This document shows positions 26,643-34,821 of a DNA stretch of 64,000 nucleotides, in pieces. Source of the DNA: Streptomyces acidiscabies (GTDB taxonomy: Bacteria; Actinomycetota; Actinomycetes; Streptomycetales; Streptomycetaceae); the NCBI RefSeq assembly GCF_020010905.1, contig NZ_JAGJBY010000001.1, positions 5,786,001 through 5,850,000 of the forward strand, in the 5' to 3' direction. Position 1 is the first letter of the stretch. Every line of letters starts with the position of its first letter. Under the pieces are notes generated by a model that saw only the letters and a program-made list of their open reading frames with translations, was not told where the DNA came from and searched no databases. A program made the translations under genes and the position numbers.

Positions 26643-27659
26643 ATGCTCCAGGTCTGCCTGAACGGCGCGCGGACGCGCGAGACATGTCCGGTTCTGCCCG
26701 TGACGCCCAGCGAGTTGGCCACGGCGGCGGCCCGGGCGGTGGCTGCGGGGGCCGAGGACATCCACCTCCACCCCAAGAACGCCGACGGTCACGACTCCTT
26801 GGCACCCGGCGTGGTCGCGGCGGCCGTCTCAGCGGTGCGCCGCGCTGTTCCGCCGGGCGTGCGCATCGGGGTCACGACCGGCGCGTGGACCACTCCGGAC
26901 GCCGCGAGCCGTGCGGCACTGGTCCGCTCCTGGGCCGTGCTGCCGGACCACGCCTCGGTGAACTGGCACGAGGAGGGGGCCGAGGGGGTCGCCGAAGCGC
27001 TGCTGGAACGCGGGGTCGGCGTCGAGGCGGGCATCTACTCGGGGACGGATGCGGTGAGCCGCTTCCAAGCCTCACCACTGGCGGGCCGGGTCCTGCGAGT
27101 CCTCGCGGAGGTGACAGTCACGCACCCCGTCGCCGCGAGCGAGTCGGCCGTCGCGCTGGTGGAGGAGCTGGGGTCCGCTCCGGTCCTGCTGCATGGGGAA
27201 GAAGGGGGCGCGTGGCCGGTGTTGAGGGTGGCCGGGCGGCTGGGATTGGACGCCAGGATCGGGCTGGAGGATGTCCTGGTGCTGCCGGACGGTTCCGTCG
27301 CGGCGGACAATGCGGCACTGGTACGGGCGGCGCGGGCTCTGGTGGGGTACGGCAGAGTGCGCGTCGACGCGACACCCAACCCCGAGAACGGCATCCTCCG
27401 GGGCGAACATGCCAGTTGCCCAGGGTGTGAAGGATCGACAGCCACGAGGAGCGCCGCATGGACCACAAGGACGTCGACGCCGCTGTGGCGGAGATGCTGC
27501 GGGTGCTCGGCCCCCGTACCGCCGAGGACTGGACGGTGCCGGCCGGGCCGCTCGAATGGAGCTGCTGGGAAACGGCAGCCCACATCGGTCACGACCTGCT
27601 GGCCTACGCAGCGCAGTTGGCCGCACAGCCCACCGACGGCTACCTCCCCATCGACCTGA
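26643..27659 (+). CDS. BKACE-family (3-keto-5-aminohexanoate cleavage-like) protein with aberrant C-terminus
   Basis: 338 residues. Residues 1-~245 are a short BKACE/DUF849 enzyme: VCLNGARTRE, DIHLHPKNADGHDSL (metal His pair), GVTTGAWT, NWHEEGAEGVAEALLERGVGVEAGI, LLHGEEGGAWP, RIGLEDVL. The family condenses a beta-keto acid with acetyl-CoA. After about residue 250 the sequence loses all family character and runs 202 bp into the next gene in another frame. A lost stop or a frameshift near 27350-27400 is likely; the functional domain seems intact. Confidence 0.75.
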   Translation: MLQVCLNGARTRETCPVLPVTPSELATAAARAVAAGAEDIHLHPKNADGHDSLAPGVVAAAVSAVRRAVPPGVRIGVTTGAWTTPDAASRAALVRSWAVLPDHASVNWHEEGAEGVAEALLERGVGVEAGIYSGTDAVSRFQASPLAGRVLRVLAEVTVTHPVAASESAVALVEELGSAPVLLHGEEGGAWPVLRVAGRLGLDARIGLEDVLVLPDGSVAADNAALVRAARALVGYGRVRVDATPNPENGILRGEHASCPGCEGSTATRSAAWTTRTSTPLWRRCCGCSAPVPPRTGRCRPGRSNGAAGKRQPTSVTTCWPTQRSWPHSPPTATSPST

Positions 27660-28027
27660 ACGTCCGCCCCACCGCCTCACCGGCCGAAGTACTCCAGGCC
27701 GTCACCGCCTGCGGCGGACTGCTCATCAGCGCCCTGGCCACAGCCGACCCGGCCCTGAGGGCCTGGCACTGGGGCCCGTGCGACCCCGGAGGGTTCGCCG
27801 CGATGGGCGTCGCGGAAACCCTGCTGCACACCTACGACATCACGCAGGGCCTGTCCGTGGACTGGCGGCCACCAGCACCACTGAGCGCAGCAGTCCTCAC
27901 CCGCCTCTTCCCCACGGCCCCGCCCGGAGACCCCACCCAGGTACTCCTCTGGTGCACCGGCCGCAGCGAACTCGACGGCTTCCCGCGCCAGACCTCCTGG
28001 AGATGGCAAGCAGCACAATCGGACTGA
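27458..28027 (+). CDS. Maleylpyruvate isomerase N-terminal (DinB-like) protein
   Basis: 189 residues with a four-helix DinB/MPI fold: DWTVPAGPLEWSCWETAAHIGHDLLAYA, and a second His in ETLLHTYDIT, matching the metal-binding pattern of mycothiol-dependent isomerases/transferases. It has GGAG 8 nt upstream of the ATG. The substrate is unknown. Its 5' end is overlapped by the extended BKACE frame; this frame has the better coding evidence there. Confidence 0.85.
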   Translation: MDHKDVDAAVAEMLRVLGPRTAEDWTVPAGPLEWSCWETAAHIGHDLLAYAAQLAAQPTDGYLPIDLNVRPTASPAEVLQAVTACGGLLISALATADPALRAWHWGPCDPGGFAAMGVAETLLHTYDITQGLSVDWRPPAPLSAAVLTRLFPTAPPGDPTQVLLWCTGRSELDGFPRQTSWRWQAAQSD

Positions 28028-28097
28028 CCGATCCAACCGGCGATGAGGCGGTGTTCCTTCTTCGAGCAGGCGTGAACGGAAGGGTTTTGGTGAGCTG

Positions 28098-28982
28098 GTG
28101 AGTGTCCGGCTGTCGAGCCTGGCCTGGGTGAATCAGTGTCTGGACCCCGGCGAACAGATCGTCGGCGTGGAGGTGTTGCACGGTGGCATCACCGCGGAGA
28201 TGCGGCGGCTGACCATCCGTACGAGGGACGGTGGCACCCGTGGCCTGGTCCTGCGGACCTGTGTGCGGGACGAGGGCCAGTTGCACAGGGAGGCCGAGAC
28301 CCTGAGCCTGCTCGCGGGGACCGGCGTACCGGCCCCCGCGTTGGTCGCGGTCGATGTGGCCGCCGGGGCACTCCTCGTGACGTACCTGCCGGGCCGAACG
28401 TACCTTGACGACAAGGGTGTTGCCGGGCGCGTCCCCCTGCTGGCCCGTCAACTCGTCGCGATCCACGCGCTGCGACCCACCGAACGACCCCCGACGTACA
28501 CGACACGGACGACCGCCGACACCGTCGTGATCCCGCCCAACGCCGATACGGCTGCCTGGGCCGCGGCGATCGACGTCATCCGCGACCCCGCCCCGCCGTA
28601 CGAAGGACGCTTCCTGCACCGGGACTTCCACCCAGGCAACGTCCTGCTCGACGTACCGCTCCGGATCACCGGCGTCATCGACTGGGCGACCGCTTCGTGG
28701 GGACCGGCGGACCTCGATGTCGCGCACTGTTCCACCAACCTCGCGCTGCTGCACGGCTCGGAGTGGGGGCGGAGGTTCGTCGAGGCGTACGTGGAGGCAG
28801 GGGGAGTGCTGGGCGAGAGCGGGCGCCTGTACTGGCTGGTCCGCGACGTGTTGGCGTTCTCGGAGGACGTGCGGTCGGTGGCGCGGGCGTGGCGGGAGAC
28901 GGGGAGGACGGAGCTGACGACGCGGGTCGTGGAGAAGCGGCTGGACGCGTACGTGGGAGGGCTGATGAGCGGTCAGGGCTGA
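28098..28982 (+). CDS. Aminoglycoside phosphotransferase-like kinase
   Basis: 294 residues from GTG 28098. Kinase-like motifs: HRDFHPGNVLL (catalytic Asp and Asn) and GVIDWATASWGPADLD (metal-binding Asp). Family members phosphorylate aminoglycosides, macrolides, choline or other small molecules; nothing here fixes the substrate. The last 10 bp overlap the convergent hmp gene. Confidence 0.85.
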   Translation: MSVRLSSLAWVNQCLDPGEQIVGVEVLHGGITAEMRRLTIRTRDGGTRGLVLRTCVRDEGQLHREAETLSLLAGTGVPAPALVAVDVAAGALLVTYLPGRTYLDDKGVAGRVPLLARQLVAIHALRPTERPPTYTTRTTADTVVIPPNADTAAWAAAIDVIRDPAPPYEGRFLHRDFHPGNVLLDVPLRITGVIDWATASWGPADLDVAHCSTNLALLHGSEWGRRFVEAYVEAGGVLGESGRLYWLVRDVLAFSEDVRSVARAWRETGRTELTTRVVEKRLDAYVGGLMSGQG

Positions 28983-30103
28983 GCCAACCAGTGGTCGGGG
29001 CTGAAGAGTTCGTAGTGGACGGCGTCCGATGCGACCCCCTTGTCCAGTAGCTCGGTGCGGACCGTGCGGAGGAAGGGCAGCGGGCCGCAGAGGAGCGCGG
29101 TGGCTGTCGGGGGGACGTCGACGGAGTCCAGGGTCGCGTAACGGTCGTAGAAGAGGTGGAGTGTCGCGTTCGGCAAGTGATACACTAGGCGCAGGAGTTC
29201 AGCACGGTGGGCGTGGGAGGCCGGAGAGCGGTCCGCGTGGACGACAGTGACCGGCCGGGCGGAGTGCGTCGACGCGAGGTGGTCCAGCATCGACAGCATT
29301 GGCGTCGTACCGATACCGGCGGAGGCGAGGAGGAGCGGGGCGTCGCCATCGGGGAGCGTGAGCGTGCCGTAGGGGGCGGAGACGGTGAGCGTGTCGCCCG
29401 GACGGGCGTGCGCGTGCAGCCAGTTGGAGACTTCGCCGTCGGGGCGGAGGGGATCGTGGACGCGCTTGACGGTGATGCGCCAGTCGGGGCGGGCGGGTCC
29501 GCGCGAGAGGCTGTACTGGCGGATCTGGCGTGCCCCGTCCGGGAGTTGGACCCGTACGCTGATGAACTGGCCCGGCAGAAAGGTGCCTTGGGGATCGCGC
29601 AGCACGAACGACACCGCGTCCGGCGTCTCCTCGTAGCGTTCGGCGATCGTCAGCTTCTGCCAACTGCCCTTCTCCTCGCCGAGTTTCGCCTCGGCGGCGA
29701 TCAGCGTGTCGGCCATCAGCCAGTACACCTCGTCCCAGGCGGCGGCGACTTCGGGCGTGACCGCGTCGCCGAGGACCTCGACTATCGCGGCGAATAAGTG
29801 CGTATGGACGACCTTGTACTGCGAGGGCTCGATGCCGAGGGACGCGTGCTTGTGCGCGATGCGGGCCAGTATCGCGTCAGCACGGGTGCCGTTGCCGAGC
29901 ATCCCGGCGTAGGCCGCGATCGAGCCCGCGAGGGCGGTGCACTGTTCGCCGTTGGCCTGGTTGCCGCGGTTGAACAGGTCGCGCAGGAGGCCGGGGTGGG
30001 CCGCGAACAGGCCCTCGTAGAACTGGCCCGCGATCTTCTCGATGTGGGCGCTTATGGCGGGCAGTGTCCGGCGGATGACGGGGACCGAGCGCTCGGAGAG
30101 CAT
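28973..30103 (-). CDS. hmp: Flavohaemoprotein, nitric oxide dioxygenase
   Basis: 376 residues. Globin domain (1-~135) with proximal His in IAHKHASLGIEPSQY and distal-pocket Tyr/Gln region (AGQFYEGLFAAHPGLL); FAD domain with RQYSLSRGP; NAD domain with LLLASAGIGTTPMLSML and the C-terminal ALLCGPLPFLR. It converts NO to nitrate with NADPH and O2. The AGAAGG ribosome site is 6 nt before ATG. Normally controlled by the adjacent NsrR; here an IS5-family element sits 25 bp upstream and nsrR is broken, so control is probably lost or changed. Confidence 0.95.
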   Translation of the reverse strand: MLSERSVPVIRRTLPAISAHIEKIAGQFYEGLFAAHPGLLRDLFNRGNQANGEQCTALAGSIAAYAGMLGNGTRADAILARIAHKHASLGIEPSQYKVVHTHLFAAIVEVLGDAVTPEVAAAWDEVYWLMADTLIAAEAKLGEEKGSWQKLTIAERYEETPDAVSFVLRDPQGTFLPGQFISVRVQLPDGARQIRQYSLSRGPARPDWRITVKRVHDPLRPDGEVSNWLHAHARPGDTLTVSAPYGTLTLPDGDAPLLLASAGIGTTPMLSMLDHLASTHSARPVTVVHADRSPASHAHRAELLRLVYHLPNATLHLFYDRYATLDSVDVPPTATALLCGPLPFLRTVRTELLDKGVASDAVHYELFSPDHWLAQP

Positions 30104-30115
30104 AAGGACCTTCTG

Positions 30116-30128
30116 AATTGGTGTCTTA
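30116..30128. promoter_or_regulatory. Left half of a split 23-bp operator-like palindrome upstream of hmp
   Basis: AATTGGTGTCTTA here joins GATTCCAATT at 31005-31014 when the IS5-family element and one TTA copy are removed. The result is an 11-1-11 inverted repeat (arms match at 9 of 11 positions) centred on the T of TTA, the geometry of Rrf2/NsrR sites. It ends 12 bp before the hmp start codon. Confidence 0.55.
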
Positions 30129-31001
30129 GAGGTTGTCTCACGTGGTGAGTTTCGCGAGCTTCTTGTAGCAGGTCAGGGCGGCTGCGAGGCCGAGGAAGGC
30201 GAGGAAGTGCGATCCCTTCCGCTCGTATCGCACGGTGAGGCGGCGGTAGCCGAGCAGCCAGGCGATGGACCGTTCGATCTTCCAGCGGTGCCGGCCGAGT
30301 CGCTCGCCGGACTCGATGCCCGGACGTGCGATGCGCGGGACCAGGCCCCGTTCACGGAGCCAGGCCAGGTGGTCGGCGGAGAAGTACGCCTTGTCCGCGC
30401 GGATCTTGACGGGACGTCGTCTTCGTGGTCCGCGCCGCGAGCGGACGGCGGGTATCGCCCGGATCAGCGGCTTGAACGCCTGGCTGTCGTGGAGGTTCGC
30501 GCCGGACACCGCGAGGGCGAGCGGGATGCCCTGGGCGTCGGACAGGACGTGCAGTTTGCTGCCCTTCTTGCCGCGGTCGACCGGGTTCGGCCCGGTCAGT
30601 GATCCCCCCTTTTCGCACGGACGGAGGCCGCGTCGATGATCGCCGAGGTCCAGTCCAGCTCACCCCTGGCGCCGAGTCGGTCGAGCACGGCCCGGTGCAG
30701 CCGGCGCCACAGGCCGGCTTCGGTCCAGGCCGTGAACCGGCGGTGCGCTGTCGCCGGGGACGTACCGAACGTCGGCGGCAGGTGCCGCCAGGCACACCCG
30801 CTGGTCAGTACGTACACCACCGCCGTGAACACGGCCCGCTCATCACGCGGAGCGGTCCCGCCTCCCTGCGGTCGAGCGACGAACGACGGCAGCAACGGGG
30901 CGACCAGCTCCCAGAGTTCATCAGGAACCAGCCGCTTCGACAGATCGGCAGTCACGACCGACATCATGCCGCACGAACATCACGCCACATGAGACAACCT
31001 C
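30129..31001 (-). mobile_element. IS5-family insertion sequence (873 bp)
   Basis: Ends are inverted repeats, GAGGTTGTCTCACGTGG at 30129 and the complement of the same with one mismatch at 31001. Both sides are flanked by TTA (30126-30128 and 31002-31004), a 3-bp target duplication typical of IS5 subgroups. It carries a two-frame transposase transcribed toward hmp. Apparently complete. Confidence 0.9.
30138..30967 (-). CDS. IS5-family transposase, two frames joined by -1 frameshift
   Basis: Frame A (30967-30596, 123 residues: LSKRLVPDELWELVAPLLP ... DWTSAIIDAASVRAK) ends at TGA. Frame B continues in the -1 phase (TGPNPVDRGKKGSKLHVLSDAQ ... to 30138). The run AAAAGGGGGG (30604-30613, read on the minus strand) sits just before the switch and is a plausible slip site. 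DDE residues: Asp in IIDAASV, Asp in IRADKAYFS, Glu in RWKIERSIAWL. Orientation toward hmp means its transcription may run into that gene. Confidence 0.85.
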
Positions 31002-31397
31002 TTAGATTCCAATTGAAGGGCGGGAAACGAGAACGGCTGGCCGTGTCACCCCGGACGGCGCACCGCCAACCCGAGGAGTACGGGGCCGGCCGGCGAGGCC
31101 ACGAGATCGGCGACCACCACGGGATCGAGCGCCGCGAAGAACGCCTCCTGCGCGCCCCGCAACGCCCCGCGCAACCGACACGCCGCGCGCAGCGGACACG
31201 GCGGATCGCCCTCGCAGGCGACAACCTCCGTCTCCCCCTCCAACTCTCGTACGAGCCACCCCACAGAGGCCCGCCGCCCCAACTCGGTCAGCACGAGCCC
31301 CCCACTGCGCCCCCGCCTGGCCTCGACCACGCCGAGATGCTGAAGCCGGCTGATGGCCTTCGCCATATGGCTGTACGGCACGTCCATCGCCTCCGCG

Positions 31398-32822
31398 GAT
31401 CGCGTCCCATGGAGTGGTGTAGCCGGGCCGCGACCCGGAACGCGCGGGTGTCTGCCCGGGGCGTGCATCCACTGGCGGTGCATGCTCCCTGAACAAGGGC
31501 AGGCCATCGCGCAAGTCTCCCTGGTGAACGGGCAGTTCAACCGGAGGAGCGCGCGATGGCCTTGTCCCAGTCTGAGCTGATGCGGCTGCTGGAGTCACTA
31601 CGCCGGGCCGAGGGAGTTGAAGCAATCAGGGTGGTGTGCGAGCGCATCCTGCAGGAGCTCATCGAGGCCGAGGCCACCGAGACGATCGGTGCGGCCCCGG
31701 GCGAACGTTCCGAGACGCGCACGACCTGGCGCAACGGACACCGTGAACGTCTGCTGACCACGCAGGCCGGCGACCTGGACCTGAAGATCCCGAAGGTCCG
31801 GACCGGGTCGTTCTTCCCGTCCCTGCTGGAACGCCGACGCCGGATCGACCGGGCGCTGTTCGCCGTGGTGATGGAGGCATACGTGCACGGCGTGTCGACC
31901 CGCAGCGTTGACGACCTGGTCAAAGCCCTTGGAGCGGACAGCGGGATCTCCAAGTCCGAGGTCTCGCGGATCTGCGGCGAACTGGACGAGGAACTGACCG
32001 CGTTCAAGGAACGGCCACTGGATCACACCGTCTTCCCCTACGTCTTCCTGGATGCCACCTACTGCAAGGCGCGGGTGAATCACCGGATCGCATCTCAAGC
32101 CGTGGTCATCGCGACCGGGATCTCCGCCACCGGACACCGCGAGATCCTCGGGCTGATGGTCGGCGACAGCGAGTCGAAGCCGTTCTGGACGAAGTTCCTG
32201 CGTTCGCTGCGGGCCCGTGGCCTGGAGAACGTCCAGCTGGTCATCTCCGACAGCCACAGCGGGCTGGTGGCCGCGATCCGCACCGTCTTCCTGGGTGCGG
32301 CCTGGCAACGGTGCCGGGTTCACTTCGTCCGGGACGTGTTCTCGGTGATCGAGAGGGGCTCCGGGGAGATGGTCGCCGCCACTATCCGCACGGTCTTCGC
32401 CCAGACCACCGGCGAGCAGGTGCGCATCCAGTTGAACGTGGTCGCCGACATGCTCGGACGACAGTTCCCGCAGGTCAAGAAGATGCTGCTGGAGGCGGCG
32501 ACGGACATCACAGCGTTCGCGGACTTCCCGCCGGCGCACTGGAAGAAGATCTGGTCGACCAACCCTCTGGAACGGCTGAACCGGGAGATCAAACGACGGG
32601 CCGACGTCGTCCAGGTCTTTCCCAACCCCGCCGCCCTGCACCGACTCGCCGCCGCGGTGCTGGCCGAACTCCACGACGAGTGGCAGGTCTTCGACCGCCG
32701 CTACCTCTCCGAAGCCTCCATGGCCGAGCTCCTCACCATGCCGACCCCGCCCGAACCGCAGATCGCGTCACAACCGGAACCGAAACAGCTGCCATGACTA
32801 CACCACTCAGCGGGACATGACC
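31398..32822 (+). mobile_element. IS256-family insertion sequence (1425 bp) with 8-bp target duplication
   Basis: Flanked by CCTCCGCG on both sides (31390-31397 and 32823-32830), an exact 8-bp duplication as expected for IS256. The 27-bp terminal repeats (31398-31424 and 32796-32822) match at 19 positions, with a perfect 11-bp inner block GAGTGGTGTAG and an outer GTCCC. It carries one intact transposase gene. The intact ends and perfect duplication suggest a recent insertion. Confidence 0.95.
31556..32797 (+). CDS. IS256-family (mutator-type) transposase
   Basis: 413 residues, normal length. DDE triad: Asp in FLDATYCKARVN, Asp in VISDSHSGL, Glu in NPLERLNREIKRR; the characteristic RCRVHFVRDV follows the second Asp. 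GGAGGAG lies 8 nt before the ATG. It is opposite in orientation to nsrR. No frameshift or stop is seen, so the element looks active. Confidence 0.95.
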   Translation: MALSQSELMRLLESLRRAEGVEAIRVVCERILQELIEAEATETIGAAPGERSETRTTWRNGHRERLLTTQAGDLDLKIPKVRTGSFFPSLLERRRRIDRALFAVVMEAYVHGVSTRSVDDLVKALGADSGISKSEVSRICGELDEELTAFKERPLDHTVFPYVFLDATYCKARVNHRIASQAVVIATGISATGHREILGLMVGDSESKPFWTKFLRSLRARGLENVQLVISDSHSGLVAAIRTVFLGAAWQRCRVHFVRDVFSVIERGSGEMVAATIRTVFAQTTGEQVRIQLNVVADMLGRQFPQVKKMLLEAATDITAFADFPPAHWKKIWSTNPLERLNREIKRRADVVQVFPNPAALHRLAAAVLAELHDEWQVFDRRYLSEASMAELLTMPTPPEPQIASQPEPKQLP

Positions 32823-32934
32823 CCTCCGCGACCTCCCGCGAGGTCAACGAGGTGCCTTCTTCGACCACCGCGAGCCGCATGACGGCACGCAGGGACAGGT
32901 CGGTGAACTTGGTCAACCGCATGGGGTGACCGTA

Positions 32935-32963
32935 GCAAATACGCATGGTGAATACCTATTTGC
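32935..32963. promoter_or_regulatory. 29-bp palindrome upstream of nsrR
   Basis: GCAAATA (32935-32941) and TATTTGC (32957-32963) are perfect 7-bp arms; inner positions also match partly (GCAT/ATAC), with the axis at 32949. It sits 12 bp upstream of the nsrR start and 31 bp upstream of the divergent phosphotransferase. AT-rich, it stands out from the surroundings. Most likely an NsrR autoregulatory site. Confidence 0.55.
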
Positions 32964-32994
32964 GGGCGGGATGGGATACGTCATAGACAGAGCC

Positions 32995-33771
32995 ATGAGT
33001 TTCTCCGACGCAGACCAAATCGCCGTCCACGAAGGCCAGTTCCATCGAGTCGTCATCGGCCCCGACCGGGTCGTCTGCCACGCCCGCACGGACGCCGCCG
33101 CACGCCGCCTCCCCGCGCGGGCGGCCATCCTGCGCACGGTCGCCGGGCTCGACCTCGGTATCCGTACGCCGCTCCCGCTGGCCGAAGGAGACGGCTACCT
33201 GGTGCTGAGCCGCATCCCCGGCGAACCGCTCAAGGGCGACGCCGGAGACGAGGTGGCCCGGCAGTACGTGGACCTGCTGAACGCGCTCGCGCGGGCAGGA
33301 GAGCGGGCACGGGGTGTGGTGCCGGTGGGGGAGTGGGCGGGGTTCGTGACCGGCGTACGGGATGAGCTGTTGCCGCTGATGTCCGCAACCGGCCGCGAGC
33401 GTGCCGCACAAGAACTCGCGGCGTTGGAGACCCTGCCCCGGATCACCTCCGCCCTCGTCCACGGCGACCTCGGCCGCGAGAACGTCCTCTGGGAGACGGC
33501 CGACGGCGCACCCCGCCTCAGCGGCGTCGTCGACTGGGACGAGGTGTGCCTCGGAGACCCGGCGGAGGACCTGGCGGCGATCGGCGCGAGCCATGGGGAG
33601 GGGCTGTTGGGGCGGGTACTCGCGCTCGGAGGGTGGGGTGACCCGGACCTCGTACGGCGTATCTCGGTGATCCGGGGGACGTTCGCTCTCCAGCAGGCGC
33701 TGAACGCGTGGCGCGACGGGGACGAAGGGGAGCTCGCGGACGGGTTGAGGGGGTACCGGGGTTCGCGGTGA
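32995..33771 (+). CDS. Aminoglycoside phosphotransferase-like kinase
   Basis: 258 residues. Kinase-like motifs VHGDLGRENVLW (catalytic Asp/Asn) and GVVDWDEVCLGDPAEDLA (metal Asp). It is divergent from nsrR across the 29-bp palindrome, so NO-linked control is conceivable. Substrate unknown; distinct from the kinase at 28098 (little similarity beyond motifs). Confidence 0.83.
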   Translation: MSFSDADQIAVHEGQFHRVVIGPDRVVCHARTDAAARRLPARAAILRTVAGLDLGIRTPLPLAEGDGYLVLSRIPGEPLKGDAGDEVARQYVDLLNALARAGERARGVVPVGEWAGFVTGVRDELLPLMSATGRERAAQELAALETLPRITSALVHGDLGRENVLWETADGAPRLSGVVDWDEVCLGDPAEDLAAIGASHGEGLLGRVLALGGWGDPDLVRRISVIRGTFALQQALNAWRDGDEGELADGLRGYRGSR

Positions 33772-33850
33772 AGGCCGGCTTGGGGCCCGCTTCCCGTGAG
33801 CTTGTTCTCGGCCCTTGGCGGAGCCCGGCGGCACCGGTAGGTTCTCCGCG

Positions 33851-34720
33851 GTGACCTTGATGGAGACACAGGGCCTCGCGTCGATGAGCGATGGGGCGCG
33901 GGTGCATTGGACGGCGCTGGGGGACACGACTCGGCAGCTGCCCGTGGTCATGCTCCATGGGGGGCCGGGGCTGCCGGATTACCTGGGCGACGTCGCGTCG
34001 ATGATCGCGGACCTCGCACCCGTGTACCGGTACGACCAGCGTGGCACCGGCCGGTCCCCGTGGGAGGGCCGCCATTCCCTCGCCCGGCATGTCGACGACC
34101 TCGCCGAACTGCTCGACGTATGGGAGGTGCCCAAGGCCGTGCTGATCGGGCACTCCTACGGCACCGACCTGGCGAGCCGGTTCTGTCTGGCGCACTCCGA
34201 CCGGGTTGCCGCGATGCTGCTGATGTGCGGGCCGTTCGTCGGTGACTGGCGCACCGGGGACCGGGCGGAGCGCGAACGCCGCATGTCCCCGGCGCAGCAG
34301 GAGCGGCTCCGTGAACTGGAGGAGACACCGCGCCGCACCGAGGAGCAGGAAGCCGAACTGCTCACGCTGGCCTGGTTCACCGACCATGCAGACCCCGAAC
34401 GCGGGTGGCACTGGGCCGCGCGGGGTGCCCGGCAGCGGCGCCCCGTCAACTGGGCCATGAACAGCGAACTCGGCAAGGAAGGACGCGCGGACCCGCTGGA
34501 CGAGCACCTCGCCGACCTACGTGCGCACCTACCCGCGCGAACGGAACTCCTCGGCGGGGCCGACGATCCCCGCCCCCTTTCGGCTCTCGAATCACTCGCG
34601 TCCCGGCTCGACCTTCCACTGACACGGATCGAGGACGCCGGGCATGAGCCCTGGTTGGAACAGCCCGACGCCGTACGCGCGCACCTTCGGAGATTCGTGC
34701 AAGGCGCGGTCGACACATAG
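33851..34720 (+). CDS. Alpha/beta hydrolase, proline iminopeptidase-like (S33)
   Basis: 289 residues. HGGPGLPDYL (oxyanion region), YRYDQRGTGRS, nucleophile elbow GHSYGTD, late Asp in LGGADDPRPL and His in DAGHEPWLE complete the triad. This pattern matches proline iminopeptidases and related amide/ester hydrolases. GTG 33851 has AGG upstream; ATG 33860 is an alternative. Confidence 0.85.
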   Translation: MTLMETQGLASMSDGARVHWTALGDTTRQLPVVMLHGGPGLPDYLGDVASMIADLAPVYRYDQRGTGRSPWEGRHSLARHVDDLAELLDVWEVPKAVLIGHSYGTDLASRFCLAHSDRVAAMLLMCGPFVGDWRTGDRAERERRMSPAQQERLRELEETPRRTEEQEAELLTLAWFTDHADPERGWHWAARGARQRRPVNWAMNSELGKEGRADPLDEHLADLRAHLPARTELLGGADDPRPLSALESLASRLDLPLTRIEDAGHEPWLEQPDAVRAHLRRFVQGAVDT

Positions 34721-34821
34721 GGCTCCGCCCGGTTCGCCGGCATTATTTCGGATGTCGGCAGCGTGGAATGCCCGTTCCTTGGCTGTTGGGTTCTATAGGG
34801 CCGTTTGGGATCATCTCGGCC

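Larger units (their letters stand above)
31046..32922 (-). pseudogene. nsrR: nsrR, Rrf2-family NO-sensing repressor, disrupted by IS256-family element
   Basis: The 5' part (32922-32831) encodes MRLTKFTDLSLRAVMRLAVV...; the 3' part (31397-31046) encodes ...MDVPYSHMAKAISRLQHLG through the cluster motif CEGDPPCPLRAAC (C-x5-C-x5-C) to the stop. The IS256 element and an 8-bp target repeat lie between. Deleting the element and one repeat restores 147 codons in frame with Cys 92, 98, 104 and Asp 8, matching the [4Fe-4S] ligands of Streptomyces NsrR (about 148 residues). As it stands, the 5' part runs into the element and stops early; no full protein can be made. Confidence 0.92.
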
